This document shows, in pieces, positions 19,961-27,829 of a DNA stretch of 64,000 nucleotides. The position numbers were made by a program, and so were the translations under genes. How positions within the stretch are numbered: the first letter of the stretch is position 1; every line of letters begins with the position of its first letter. Below the pieces are notes generated by a model. That model saw only the letters and a list, made by a program, of their open reading frames with translations. It was not told where the DNA came from and did not search any database. Source of the stretch: Telluria beijingensis (GTDB lineage: Bacteria; Pseudomonadota; Gammaproteobacteria; Burkholderiales; Burkholderiaceae_D); contig NZ_CP132480.1 of NCBI RefSeq assembly GCF_030770395.1, positions 4,901,206-4,965,205 on the forward strand. Direction: 5' to 3'.

Positions 19961-19989
19961 TTGACATAACAAAACTGCGTCGCTACGAT
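19961..19989 (+). promoter_or_regulatory. sigma70 promoter of the glucuronide operon
   Basis: TTGACA at 19961-19966 and TACGAT at 19984-19989 are separated by exactly 17 bases. Transcription would begin near 19996, just before the operator at 20003. Confidence 0.65.
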
Positions 19990-20002
19990 GGCCTAGCATC
20001 GA

Positions 20003-20014
20003 GATACCGGTAAC
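20003..20014 (+). promoter_or_regulatory. LacI-family operator, site 1
   Basis: GATACCGGTAAC, a near-palindrome centred on ACCGGT, located just after the predicted transcription start and 46 bases before the GH2 start codon. An identical 12-mer and a perfect palindromic version occur before the glucarate dehydratase gene. Confidence 0.65.
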
Positions 20015-20059
20015 AAAATAATTCACCGGACGGCGCCAGCCGCACAGCAGGAGACAATC

Positions 20060-21922
20060 ATGAAGTGTATTGGCAATGCATGCTGGGCCGCGATGTGCGC
20101 GCTGGTCCTGTCCTGGCACGCGCCCGCATGGGCGCAGGCACAGACGCCGGCCGGCGACGCGGCCTCCACGCCGCTGCAGCATATCCACGGACGGCAGCAC
20201 CAGAGCCTCAACGGCCGCTGGAACTATATCGTCGACCCTTACGAAACCGGCTATTACAACTACCGCCGCGAGCCTTTCGACGCCACGCCTTCCGGCAAGG
20301 GCGGCTTCTACGACGACCTGGCGCCGCCGCAAAAGGGCGAGCTGGTCGAGTACGACTTCGACCTGTCGCCGACGCTCAAGGTGCCGGGCGACTGGAATTC
20401 GCAGGCCGAGAAGCTGGCCTTCTATGAAGGCACAGTGTGGATGCGCCAGGTGTTCAATGCTGAACCAAAGGAAGGCAGTCGCTACTTCCTTTACTTCGGC
20501 GCCGTCAATTACCAGGCCCACGTCTACCTGAACGGCAAGAAGCTGGGCATGCACAAGGGCGGCTTCACGCCGTTCCAGTTCGACGTCAGCGGCAAGCTGA
20601 ATAAAGGGCGCAACTTCGTGGTGGTCAAGGTCGACAATATGCGCCACCAGGACGAGATCCCGACCGTGAACACCGACTGGTGGAACTATGGCGGCATCAC
20701 GCGCGACGTGGTGCTGGCCGAGGTGCCGGCCACGTATATCGCCGACTACAAGGTGCAGCTGGCCAAGGGCGATTTGAAACGCATCGAGGGATTCGTCCAG
20801 CTGGCCGGTGCCCAGCCGCGGCAAAGCGTCAGCGTGAGCATCCCGGAAGCCGGCATCAAGACCACCGTCATGACCGATGCCGGCGGCCGGGCTGACTTCA
20901 AGATACCCGTGAACAAGCTGCGCTACTGGTCGCCGGAAGACCCGAAACTGTACGGCGTCGAGATCGCCGCCGGCCCGGACGCCGTCAAGGACAGGATCGG
21001 TTTCCGCACCATCGAGACCCGTGGCCAGGACATCCTGCTGAACGGTAAATCGATCTTCCTGCGCGGGATCTCGCTGCACGACGAGAATCCGCTGGCCCAG
21101 GGCCGCCTGCGCGGCGAGGGCGATATGCGCATGATGCTGCAGTGGGCGAAAGAACTGAATGCGAACTACGTGCGCCTGGCCCACTATCCGCACAGCGAAC
21201 GGATGTCGCGCCTGGCCGACGAGATGGGCCTGCTGGTCTGGGCCGAGGTGCCGGTGTACTGGACCATCTCGTGGACCAACCCGGACACCTACCGCAACGC
21301 CCACCAGCAGCTGACCGACATGGTGGTGCGCGACAGGAACCGCGCCAGCGTCATCATCTGGTCGATCGGGAACGAGACCCCGGTGAGTGCGCCGCGCAAC
21401 GACTTCATGGGCCGGCTGGCCGACACCGTGCGCAAGCTGGACGACACGCGCCTGGTAGCGGCCGCGCTCGAGGTGCACCGCGAGGGCCAGCGGGTCGTGG
21501 TCGAGGATCCGCTGTCCGACAAGATCGACCTGGCCAGCTTCAATGAATACGCGGGCTGGTACTGGAGCGACCCGAAGGACATGCTCAACTACCGCTTCGA
21601 CATCAAGGTCGACAAGCCGGTGGTCGTCAGCGAATTCGGCGCCGATGCGCTGGGCGGCTACCACGCGGACGACGCGACCCGCTGGAGCGAGGAATACCAG
21701 GACCTGCTGTACAAGAACCAGTTCACCATGCTGACCGCGATCCCCGGCCTGCGCGGCATGACGCCGTGGATCCTGGCCGATTTCCGCTCCCCGCGCCGCC
21801 CGCATCCGCGCTACCAGGACTTCTGGAACCGCAAGGGCCTGATCTCGGACACCGGCCAGAAGAAGAAAGCCTTTCACACGCTGAAGGAGTTCTACGACCG
21901 GATGCAGCAGAAATACCGATAA
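20060..21922 (+). CDS. GH2 beta-glucuronidase-like glycosidase (exported)
   Basis: 620 residues. A cleavable signal peptide (about 1-25, ending PAWAQA) points to the periplasm or outside. Then come a jelly-roll sugar-binding domain (YLNGKKLGMHKGGFTPFQFD), an Ig-like domain and the TIM barrel. The acid/base is Glu439 in IGNETP and the nucleophile is Glu525 in VSEFGA, both in the spacing expected for family 2. The NYVRLAHYPHS and TPWILADFRSP stretches are those of beta-glucuronidases rather than beta-galactosidases. It probably releases glucuronic acid from glycosides; specificity is inferred. First gene of a GH2-GH3-LacI unit with its own promoter and operator. Confidence 0.85.
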   Translation: MKCIGNACWAAMCALVLSWHAPAWAQAQTPAGDAASTPLQHIHGRQHQSLNGRWNYIVDPYETGYYNYRREPFDATPSGKGGFYDDLAPPQKGELVEYDFDLSPTLKVPGDWNSQAEKLAFYEGTVWMRQVFNAEPKEGSRYFLYFGAVNYQAHVYLNGKKLGMHKGGFTPFQFDVSGKLNKGRNFVVVKVDNMRHQDEIPTVNTDWWNYGGITRDVVLAEVPATYIADYKVQLAKGDLKRIEGFVQLAGAQPRQSVSVSIPEAGIKTTVMTDAGGRADFKIPVNKLRYWSPEDPKLYGVEIAAGPDAVKDRIGFRTIETRGQDILLNGKSIFLRGISLHDENPLAQGRLRGEGDMRMMLQWAKELNANYVRLAHYPHSERMSRLADEMGLLVWAEVPVYWTISWTNPDTYRNAHQQLTDMVVRDRNRASVIIWSIGNETPVSAPRNDFMGRLADTVRKLDDTRLVAAALEVHREGQRVVVEDPLSDKIDLASFNEYAGWYWSDPKDMLNYRFDIKVDKPVVVSEFGADALGGYHADDATRWSEEYQDLLYKNQFTMLTAIPGLRGMTPWILADFRSPRRPHPRYQDFWNRKGLISDTGQKKKAFHTLKEFYDRMQQKYR

Positions 21923-21932
21923 GAGGCCTCGG

Positions 21933-24164
21933 ATGACGACGATGACGAAGACCCTGCTGGCGCTGGCCGCACTGATGGCGTGCGTGCCCAGCGCATTCGC
22001 GCAGGAGCGCACGATCGCGCAACAGGTCGACGCGCTGCTGAAACGCATGACGCTCGAGGAAAAGGTCGGCCAGTTGCACCAGCTGTCGGGCCGCCAGATG
22101 ACGGGGCCGGGCAGCGAGAAGTTCAGCGACAAGCTGGCCGATATCCGCGCCGGCAAGGTGGGCTCGATGCTGAACGTGAAGGGCGTGGCCGAGACGCGCG
22201 AGATCCAGGCGCTGGCGCTGCAGTCGCGCCTCAAGATTCCGCTGCTGTTCAGCCTCGACGTCATCCACGGCTACAAGACGGTGTTCCCGGTGCCGCTGGG
22301 CGAATCGGCATCGTGGGACATGGAAGCGATTGAGCAGTCGGCCCATATCGCGGCGAAGGAAGCCGCCGCCAGCGGCATCCACTGGACGTTTGCGCCGATG
22401 GTCGACATCGGCCGCGATCCGCGCTGGGGCCGGGTGATGGAAGGCGCCGGCGAGGACACCTACCTGGGCTCGCGCATTGCCGTCGCACGGGTAAAAGGCT
22501 TCCAGGGCGAGAGGCCGGGCGCGCTGGACCGCATCATGGCCACCGCCAAGCACTTCGCCGGCTATGGCGCGGCGATTGCCGGCCGCGACTACAACGCGGC
22601 CGACATGAGCGAGCAGCAGCTGCACGAAGTCTACCTGCCGCCTTTCAAGGCGGCGGTCGATGCCGGCGTCGCCACCTTCATGAACTCCTTCAATACGCTC
22701 AATGGCGTGCCGGCCACCGCCAGCAGCCACCTGCAGCGCGATATCTTGAAAGGGCAGTGGAAGTATCCCGGCTTCGTCGTCAGCGACTGGGCCTCGGTGA
22801 AGGAGCTGGTCGAGCATGGTTATGCGACCGACCTGGCGCAGGCGGCCGAGCAGGCGATCAATGCCGGCAGCGACATGGACATGGAAGGGTATGCGTTCAC
22901 GCGCCACCTGGCCGAGCGGTTGAAAAGCGGCAAGGTAAAGCAGGACGTGCTGGACGACGCCGTGCGCCGCGTGCTGACGAAAAAATTCGAGCTGGGCCTG
23001 TTCGACGATCCCTACCGCTATTCGGATGCGGCGCGCGAACAGGCCGTGCTGAACGACCCGGAACACGCCCGCATCGCCCGCGACGTCGCCCGCAAGTCGC
23101 TGGTGCTGCTCAAGAACGAAGGACAGGCGCTGCCTTTCTCGACCGGCCTGAAGTCGCTGGCCGTGATCGGACCGCTCGCGCAAGCGAAGCGTGACCTGGA
23201 AGGCGGCTGGATCGTCGCGTCCGACGAGAGCCGGGTGGTGAGCCTGGTCGAAGGGATACGCGCCCGGCTGTCGCCGCAAACGACGTTGACCGTCGCCAGG
23301 GGCTGCGACGTGGCCTGCCTTGATACGGCCGGCTTCGACGCCGCGGTGGCGGCGGCAAAGGATGCCGACGCCGTGCTGCTGGTGCTGGGCGAATCGTGGG
23401 ACATGAGCGGCGAAGCCAAGTCGCGGGCCGACATCGGCCTGCCGGGCCGCCAGGCGGCGCTGTTCGACGCCGTGGCCGCGACCGGCAAGCCGGTGGTGGT
23501 GGTGATGCTGGCCGGTCGTCCGCTGGTGTTCGAGAACGTCGCCGCGAAGGCCGCGGCGATCGTGTATGCCTGGTTCCCCGGCGCCCAGGGCGGCAATGCG
23601 GTGGCCGACGTGCTGTTCGGCGCCTACAACCCGTCGGGCAAGCTGCCGATGACCTTCCCGCGCAGCGTGGGGCAGATCCCGATCTCCTACCAGCAGTACC
23701 GCACCGGGCGCCCAGTGCTCGATCCAGCGAACATCGTCTACCGCTCGGCCTATATCGATTCGCCCAACACGCCGCGCTATGCCTTCGGCCATGGCCTCAG
23801 TTATACCAGCTTCGCCTACAGCGACCTGGCGCTCAGCCAGCCATCGATGCGGCCGGGCGACAAGGTCACGCTCTCGTTCACGCTCGCCAATACCGGCCAG
23901 CGCGCCGGTGAGGAAGTCGCGCAGCTGTACTTGCGCGACCCGGTGGCCTCGATCGTGCGGCCGCTGATGGAGCTGAAGGGTTTCCAGAAGCTGAAGCTCG
24001 AACCTGGCGAACGGCGCAGGGTGAGCTTCGAGATCGACCGCGACCTGCTGTCCTTCCACAATGGCAAACTGGATTGGGTGGCCGAGCCGGGCGAGTTCGA
24101 GCTGATGGTGGGCACGGCGTCGGACGCGATCCGCCTGCGCGGCAAGCTGACGCTGGTGGAGTAG
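21933..24164 (+). CDS. bglX: GH3 beta-glucosidase (periplasmic)
   Basis: 743 residues, BglX-like and full length. A signal peptide (1-23, ending PSAFAQE) is followed by the (alpha/beta)8 domain with nucleophile Asp285 in VVSDWAS, then the alpha/beta sandwich with GESWDMSGEAKSR, and a fibronectin-III-like C-terminus (GHGLSYTSFAYSDL to the end). It removes non-reducing glucose or xylose residues from oligosaccharides. It starts 11 bases after the GH2 gene, so the two enzymes likely act on the same glycan. After its stop, ACCGCCC (24166-24172) and GGGCGGT (24176-24182) form a small hairpin without a T-run. Confidence 0.92.
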   Translation: MTTMTKTLLALAALMACVPSAFAQERTIAQQVDALLKRMTLEEKVGQLHQLSGRQMTGPGSEKFSDKLADIRAGKVGSMLNVKGVAETREIQALALQSRLKIPLLFSLDVIHGYKTVFPVPLGESASWDMEAIEQSAHIAAKEAAASGIHWTFAPMVDIGRDPRWGRVMEGAGEDTYLGSRIAVARVKGFQGERPGALDRIMATAKHFAGYGAAIAGRDYNAADMSEQQLHEVYLPPFKAAVDAGVATFMNSFNTLNGVPATASSHLQRDILKGQWKYPGFVVSDWASVKELVEHGYATDLAQAAEQAINAGSDMDMEGYAFTRHLAERLKSGKVKQDVLDDAVRRVLTKKFELGLFDDPYRYSDAAREQAVLNDPEHARIARDVARKSLVLLKNEGQALPFSTGLKSLAVIGPLAQAKRDLEGGWIVASDESRVVSLVEGIRARLSPQTTLTVARGCDVACLDTAGFDAAVAAAKDADAVLLVLGESWDMSGEAKSRADIGLPGRQAALFDAVAATGKPVVVVMLAGRPLVFENVAAKAAAIVYAWFPGAQGGNAVADVLFGAYNPSGKLPMTFPRSVGQIPISYQQYRTGRPVLDPANIVYRSAYIDSPNTPRYAFGHGLSYTSFAYSDLALSQPSMRPGDKVTLSFTLANTGQRAGEEVAQLYLRDPVASIVRPLMELKGFQKLKLEPGERRRVSFEIDRDLLSFHNGKLDWVAEPGEFELMVGTASDAIRLRGKLTLVE

Positions 24165-24196
24165 GACCGCCCGGTGGGCGGTGCTAGAATCGCGCC

Positions 24197-25258
24197 ATGG
24201 AAAAACCCGCCCCGAAGGACGCCCCAGTTACCGCCCGCAAGAGCCGCAAGGGCGCCACGCCCACGGTGCGCGACGTCGCCCGGCTGGCCGGCGTGGCGCC
24301 GATGAGCGTCTCGCGCGCGCTGAACAATCCCGACTCGGTCTCCCCCGACATCCTGCAGCGCGTGCGCGAGGTAGTGGACCGGGTCGGCTACGTGCCGAAC
24401 CTGCTGGCCGGCGGCCTGGCCTCCAAGAAGAGCCGCATGGTGGCGGCCGTGGTGCCGACCATCAGCGGCTCGGTGTTCCTCGAGATGGTGCAGGCGCTGA
24501 CCGACAGCCTGGCCGCGCGCGGCTACCAGCTGATGCTGGGCCAGTCCGGCTATGAAAACTCGCGCGAGGACGCGCTGCTCGAAGCCATCATCGGCCGCCG
24601 TCCGGACGGCGTGGTGCTGACCGGGATCATGCGCTCCGAGCAGGGGCGGCGCCGCCTGCTGGCCAGCGGTATTCCCGTGGTCGAGACCTGGGATTTGACC
24701 GACGATCCGATCGACATGCTGGTCGGCTTCTCGCACGAAAAAATCGGCAGGGCGGTGGCCGAATACCTGGTCCGGCGCGGCCGGCGCAGGATCGCCACCA
24801 TCAGCGCCAACGACGAGCGGGCAGTGCGCCGCAACCGCCAGTTCGCCGACACCGTGCTGGCGCTGCGGCCCGAGCTGGGGATGGACCGCGCCGCGGTGCC
24901 GACCTGCATCGTGCCCGCCCCGACCACGCTGGGCAGCGGCCGCACCGGCCTGCGCGAGCTGCTGGCACACGATCCCGGCATCGACGCCATCTTCTGCAGC
25001 TCGGACATGATGGCCCAGGGCGTGCTGCTCGAAGCACTGGCCCTGGGCATCGAGGTGCCAAGGCAGTTGGCCGTGGTCGGGCTGGGCGACCTGGCGTTCT
25101 CGCGCGACCTGTACCCGCCCCTGACCACGGTGCGCATCGACGGCACCGCCATCGGCTCGGCCGCCGCCCAGCTGATCATCGACCGCGCCGAAGGCCGGCC
25201 GGTCGAGGAGCCGGTGCGCGACGTTGGCTTCGTCATCGTCGAACGCGCCAGCAGCTAA
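24197..25258 (+). CDS. LacI-family transcriptional regulator of the glucuronide/glucarate genes
   Basis: 353 residues. The N-terminal helix-turn-helix (TVRDVARLAGVAPMSVSRALN, about residues 22-42) is followed by the hinge and a periplasmic-binding-protein-like effector domain (VVPTISGSVFLEM, DGVVLTG, IFCSSDMMAQG). Known: the GntR-type branch of this family (GntR, IdnR) binds operators with an ACCGGT core, matching the GATACCGGTATC-type sites at 20003, 25297 and 25323. I infer that it represses both flanking units and is released by a sugar acid. It follows bglX by 32 bases; TAGAAT at 24185-24190 could be a separate -10. Confidence 0.9.
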   Translation: MEKPAPKDAPVTARKSRKGATPTVRDVARLAGVAPMSVSRALNNPDSVSPDILQRVREVVDRVGYVPNLLAGGLASKKSRMVAAVVPTISGSVFLEMVQALTDSLAARGYQLMLGQSGYENSREDALLEAIIGRRPDGVVLTGIMRSEQGRRRLLASGIPVVETWDLTDDPIDMLVGFSHEKIGRAVAEYLVRRGRRRIATISANDERAVRRNRQFADTVLALRPELGMDRAAVPTCIVPAPTTLGSGRTGLRELLAHDPGIDAIFCSSDMMAQGVLLEALALGIEVPRQLAVVGLGDLAFSRDLYPPLTTVRIDGTAIGSAAAQLIIDRAEGRPVEEPVRDVGFVIVERASS

Positions 25259-25280
25259 GAGCTCTAAGCCTTCAAACACA

Positions 25281-25310
25281 TTGACTTGTTCTTCAAGATA
25301 CCGGTATCAT
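25281..25310 (+). promoter_or_regulatory. promoter of glucarate dehydratase
   Basis: TTGACT (25281-25286) and TATCAT (25305-25310) with an 18-base spacer. The perfect operator palindrome covers the spacer and most of the -10, the classical layout for repression. Confidence 0.6.
25297..25308 (+). promoter_or_regulatory. LacI-family operator, site 2 (perfect palindrome)
   Basis: GATACCGGTATC, a perfect 12-base palindrome overlapping the predicted -10 of the glucarate dehydratase promoter. Its centre lies 26 bases from that of site 3. Confidence 0.7.
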
Positions 25311-25322
25311 CAATCTCGATTT

Positions 25323-25334
25323 GATACCGGTAAC
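25323..25334 (+). promoter_or_regulatory. LacI-family operator, site 3
   Basis: GATACCGGTAAC, identical to site 1, just downstream of the predicted transcription start and 17 bases before the start codon. Confidence 0.65.
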
Positions 25335-25351
25335 ATGATTTCGAGGAAAAA

Positions 25352-26725
25352 ATGACATTGGATTCATCGACTGCGTCGGCATTGGCCCCGGGCGCGACGC
25401 CAACCATCACCGCGATGCGCGTGGTGCCGGTCGCCGGCCGCGACGGCATGCTGCTCAACCTCAGCGGCGCCCATGCCCCCTGGTTTACCCGCAACCTGGT
25501 GATCCTCACCGACAGCAGCGGCCAGCAGGGCGTCGGCGAAGTGCCGGGAGGCGAGAGCATCCGCCAGACCCTCGAGGATGCCCGCGCGCTGGTGGTGGGG
25601 CAGCCGATCGGCGCCTTCAATGCCGTGCTGCGCGCGATGCGCACGACCTTCGCCGGCCGCGACGCCGGTGGCCGCGGCCAGCAGACCTTCGACCTGCGCG
25701 TGATGATCCATGCAGTGGCCGGCGTCGAATGCGCCTTGCTCGACCTGCTCGGCAAGTTCATGGGCGTGCCGGTGGCCGACCTGCTGGGCGAGGGACGCCA
25801 GCGCGACCAGGTCGAGATGCTGGGCTATCTGTTCTATGTGGGCGACCGCAAGCTGACCGACCTGCCGTATGCCGGTCCTGCCGACGAGCCGGAGGATGCC
25901 GACGGCTGGCTGCGCCTGCGCCATGCACCGGCCATGGACACCGATGCCATCGTGGCCCAGGCCCGCGCCGCGCAGGCGCGCTATGGATTCAGGAACTTCA
26001 AGCTCAAGGGCGGGGTGCTGCGCGGCGAGCAGGAAATCGAGGCCGCGCGCGCACTGAAAGAAGCCTTCCCCGAGGCCGGCATCACGCTCGACCCGAACGG
26101 CGGCTGGCTGCTGCAGGATGCGATCCGCCTGTGCCGCGACATGCAGGGCGTGCTGGCTTATGCCGAGGATCCCTGCGGTGCCGAAGGCGGCTATTCGGGC
26201 CGCGAGACGATGGCCGAGTTCCGCCGCGCGACCGGCCTGCGCACCGCCACCAACATGATCGCCACCGACTGGCGCCAGCTGGCGCACGCGGTGCAGTTGC
26301 AGGCGGTGGACATCCCGCTGGCCGACCCGCATTTCTGGACCATGCAGGACACCGTGCGCGTGGCCAAGATGTGCGAGGCCTGGGGCCTGACCTGGGGCTC
26401 GCACTCGAACAACCACTTCGATATCTCGCTGGCGATGTTCACCCACGTGGCGGCGGCGGCGCCGGGCGACATCACCGCCATCGACACCCACTGGATCTGG
26501 CAGGACGGCCAGCACCTGACCCGCAATCCGCTGCGCATCGAAGGCGGCATGGTGAAGGTGCCGACCACGCCCGGCCTGGGCGTGGAGCTGGACATGGAGG
26601 CGGTGGAAGCGGCCCACCGGCGCTACCTGGAGATGGGCCTGGGCGGGCGCGACGACGCAGTCGGCATGCAGTACCTGATCCCGAACTGGAAGTTCGACAG
26701 CAAGAAACCGTGCATGGTGCGCTGA
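25352..26725 (+). CDS. gudD: glucarate dehydratase
   Basis: 457 residues of the enolase superfamily. It dehydrates D-glucarate (and L-idarate) to 5-dehydro-4-deoxy-D-glucarate. Visible: [17 protein letters not shown], the catalytic Lys in FKLKGGVL, metal ligands beginning at DPNGGW and [14 protein letters not shown], the His in [11 protein letters not shown], and the family end [20 protein letters not shown] precedes the ATG. Controlled by its own promoter with two operators and closed by a strong terminator, so it is monocistronic. It joins glucuronate released by the GH2 enzyme to central metabolism, but needs a uronate dehydrogenase and a downstream dehydratase/aldolase not present in this window. 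Confidence 0.95.
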   Translation: MTLDSSTASALAPGATPTITAMRVVPVAGRDGMLLNLSGAHAPWFTRNLVILTDSSGQQGVGEVPGGESIRQTLEDARALVVGQPIGAFNAVLRAMRTTFAGRDAGGRGQQTFDLRVMIHAVAGVECALLDLLGKFMGVPVADLLGEGRQRDQVEMLGYLFYVGDRKLTDLPYAGPADEPEDADGWLRLRHAPAMDTDAIVAQARAAQARYGFRNFKLKGGVLRGEQEIEAARALKEAFPEAGITLDPNGGWLLQDAIRLCRDMQGVLAYAEDPCGAEGGYSGRETMAEFRRATGLRTATNMIATDWRQLAHAVQLQAVDIPLADPHFWTMQDTVRVAKMCEAWGLTWGSHSNNHFDISLAMFTHVAAAAPGDITAIDTHWIWQDGQHLTRNPLRIEGGMVKVPTTPGLGVELDMEAVEAAHRRYLEMGLGGRDDAVGMQYLIPNWKFDSKKPCMVR

Positions 26726-26754
26726 ACGCGCGCGCAGATTTACCGTTGTCTCTT

Positions 26755-26787
26755 GGCCCGTCGCGTGATGCGTGACGGGCCTTTTTT
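26755..26787 (+). terminator. Rho-independent terminator of gudD
   Basis: GGCCCGTC (26755-26762) pairs with GACGGGCC (26774-26781), with an 11-base loop, followed by six T residues. Confidence 0.9.
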
Positions 26788-26811
26788 GCGTGTGCTCACC
26801 GCAAAGCAGAT

Positions 26812-26886
26812 CCCATCGTCAGCGCGAAACCGTCACCCCATCGTCAGCGCAAAAACGTCATCCCATCGTCAGCGCAAAAACGTCAT
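26812..26886. repeat. three tandem 25-bp repeats
   Basis: Three head-to-tail 25-base units start at 26812, 26837 and 26862. Each opens CCCATCGTCAGCGC; units 2 and 3 are identical and end AAAAACGTCAT, unit 1 differs at three positions. The array runs directly into the REP palindrome at 26881, with which it shares CGTCATCCC. Confidence 0.85.
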
Positions 26887-26967
26887 CCCCGCGCAGGCGG
26901 GGATCCAAGTTCTGCCAGCGCTGTCGAAACGCTTGGGAATTGGATCCCCGCCTGCGCGGGGATGACG
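26881..26967. repeat. inverted pair of REP palindromes
   Basis: CGTCATCCCCGCGCAGGCGG (from 26881) and its reverse complement (26941-26967) face each other across about 30 bases. Each arm is itself a palindrome (CCCCGC...GCGGGG). Related copies lie at 1.56-1.77 kb. Confidence 0.8.
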
Positions 26968-26995
26968 ATCATCCGCCAACTTGACTGGATGTGGA

Positions 26996-27643
26996 TCAGC
27001 TGTTCGGCTCTTTCTTCACCTCGACCCGGCGCGCCACGCCCGACGGGCCCGGGAAGCCTTCGAAGGCGCTGTGTACCAGGGCCGGCATGATGTCCGGCGT
27101 CGACATATTGCGGCTGGTGTTGTGCACCGTGACGTCGAACAGGCGCTTGCCGTCGCGCGACGACTTGATCGACACCTGCAGCTCGCGCCGGTAGTGGTGC
27201 TCGACCGAGGTCTGGTAGGCCGGATACGGGCCCCAGAACGGATCGTAGAACGGGCTGTACCAGCCGCCCCAGTAACGGCGATTGAAACCGCGGTAGCCGT
27301 AGCCGAAGCGCGCGCTCGGATAGAAATAGGGCGTCATGACCGGCTCCAGCACGCGCACCGGCAGGTCGGTGGTGGTGAACCGCATCGCCACCGTCAGCGC
27401 CGGCGTGGCGCCCTCGGCGTCGCGGAAGCCCTGGCGCGCCAGCTGGGCGCGCACCAGTTCCTGGTAGCTGCGCCACTCAAGCGTATCGTCCTGCGGCGGC
27501 GGCACTTCGAACACATAGGTCTTGTCTTCCATCTGGGCCGGCCACTGGTGGAAGGTCGTGACATCGCTGCGGATGGTGGTCGCGCAACCGCCGAGCAGCA
27601 GCGCAAGCATCGTGCCGGCAACGACCGTGATGAGGCGTTTCAT
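26996..27643 (-). CDS. DUF4136-type lipoprotein
   Basis: 215 residues. The lipoprotein signal peptide has the lipobox LLGGC (Cys about residue 20), with Ala next, which predicts an outer-membrane-bound lipoprotein. A DUF4136-like domain follows (FHQWPAQMEDKTYVF, EWRSYQELVRAQLARQGF, RRELQVSIKSSRDGKRLFDVTVHN). Between them lies a Tyr/Phe/Gly/Pro-rich stretch (about 120-150). The function of the family is unknown. It is convergent with gudD and divergent from pepN, with REP elements after its stop. Confidence 0.8.
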   Translation of the reverse strand: MKRLITVVAGTMLALLLGGCATTIRSDVTTFHQWPAQMEDKTYVFEVPPPQDDTLEWRSYQELVRAQLARQGFRDAEGATPALTVAMRFTTTDLPVRVLEPVMTPYFYPSARFGYGYRGFNRRYWGGWYSPFYDPFWGPYPAYQTSVEHHYRRELQVSIKSSRDGKRLFDVTVHNTSRNMSTPDIMPALVHSAFEGFPGPSGVARRVEVKKEPNS

Positions 27644-27829
27644 ACCGAATCTCCAAAATATTTATGCGGAATTTCCCTGATGATCAAGCTTACCGCTTGT
27701 TCAAAATCAACGAACCGGGTTTTACACCCCGTTACCGTGCATACACTGCGATACATGGAATCGTACGAAACAGGGGAAAAGCTTGTTGGTAAAATAAGCA
27801 CTTCTCCACCGTGTTCCTGGACCCTCGCT

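Noticed and set aside
26812..26886. CRISPR array
   Set aside because: The 25-base units are adjacent without spacers and no cas gene is present.
26981..27829. Long N-terminal extension of pepN
   Set aside because: It covers the divergent lipoprotein gene and both intergenic regions; PepN is full length from 27830.
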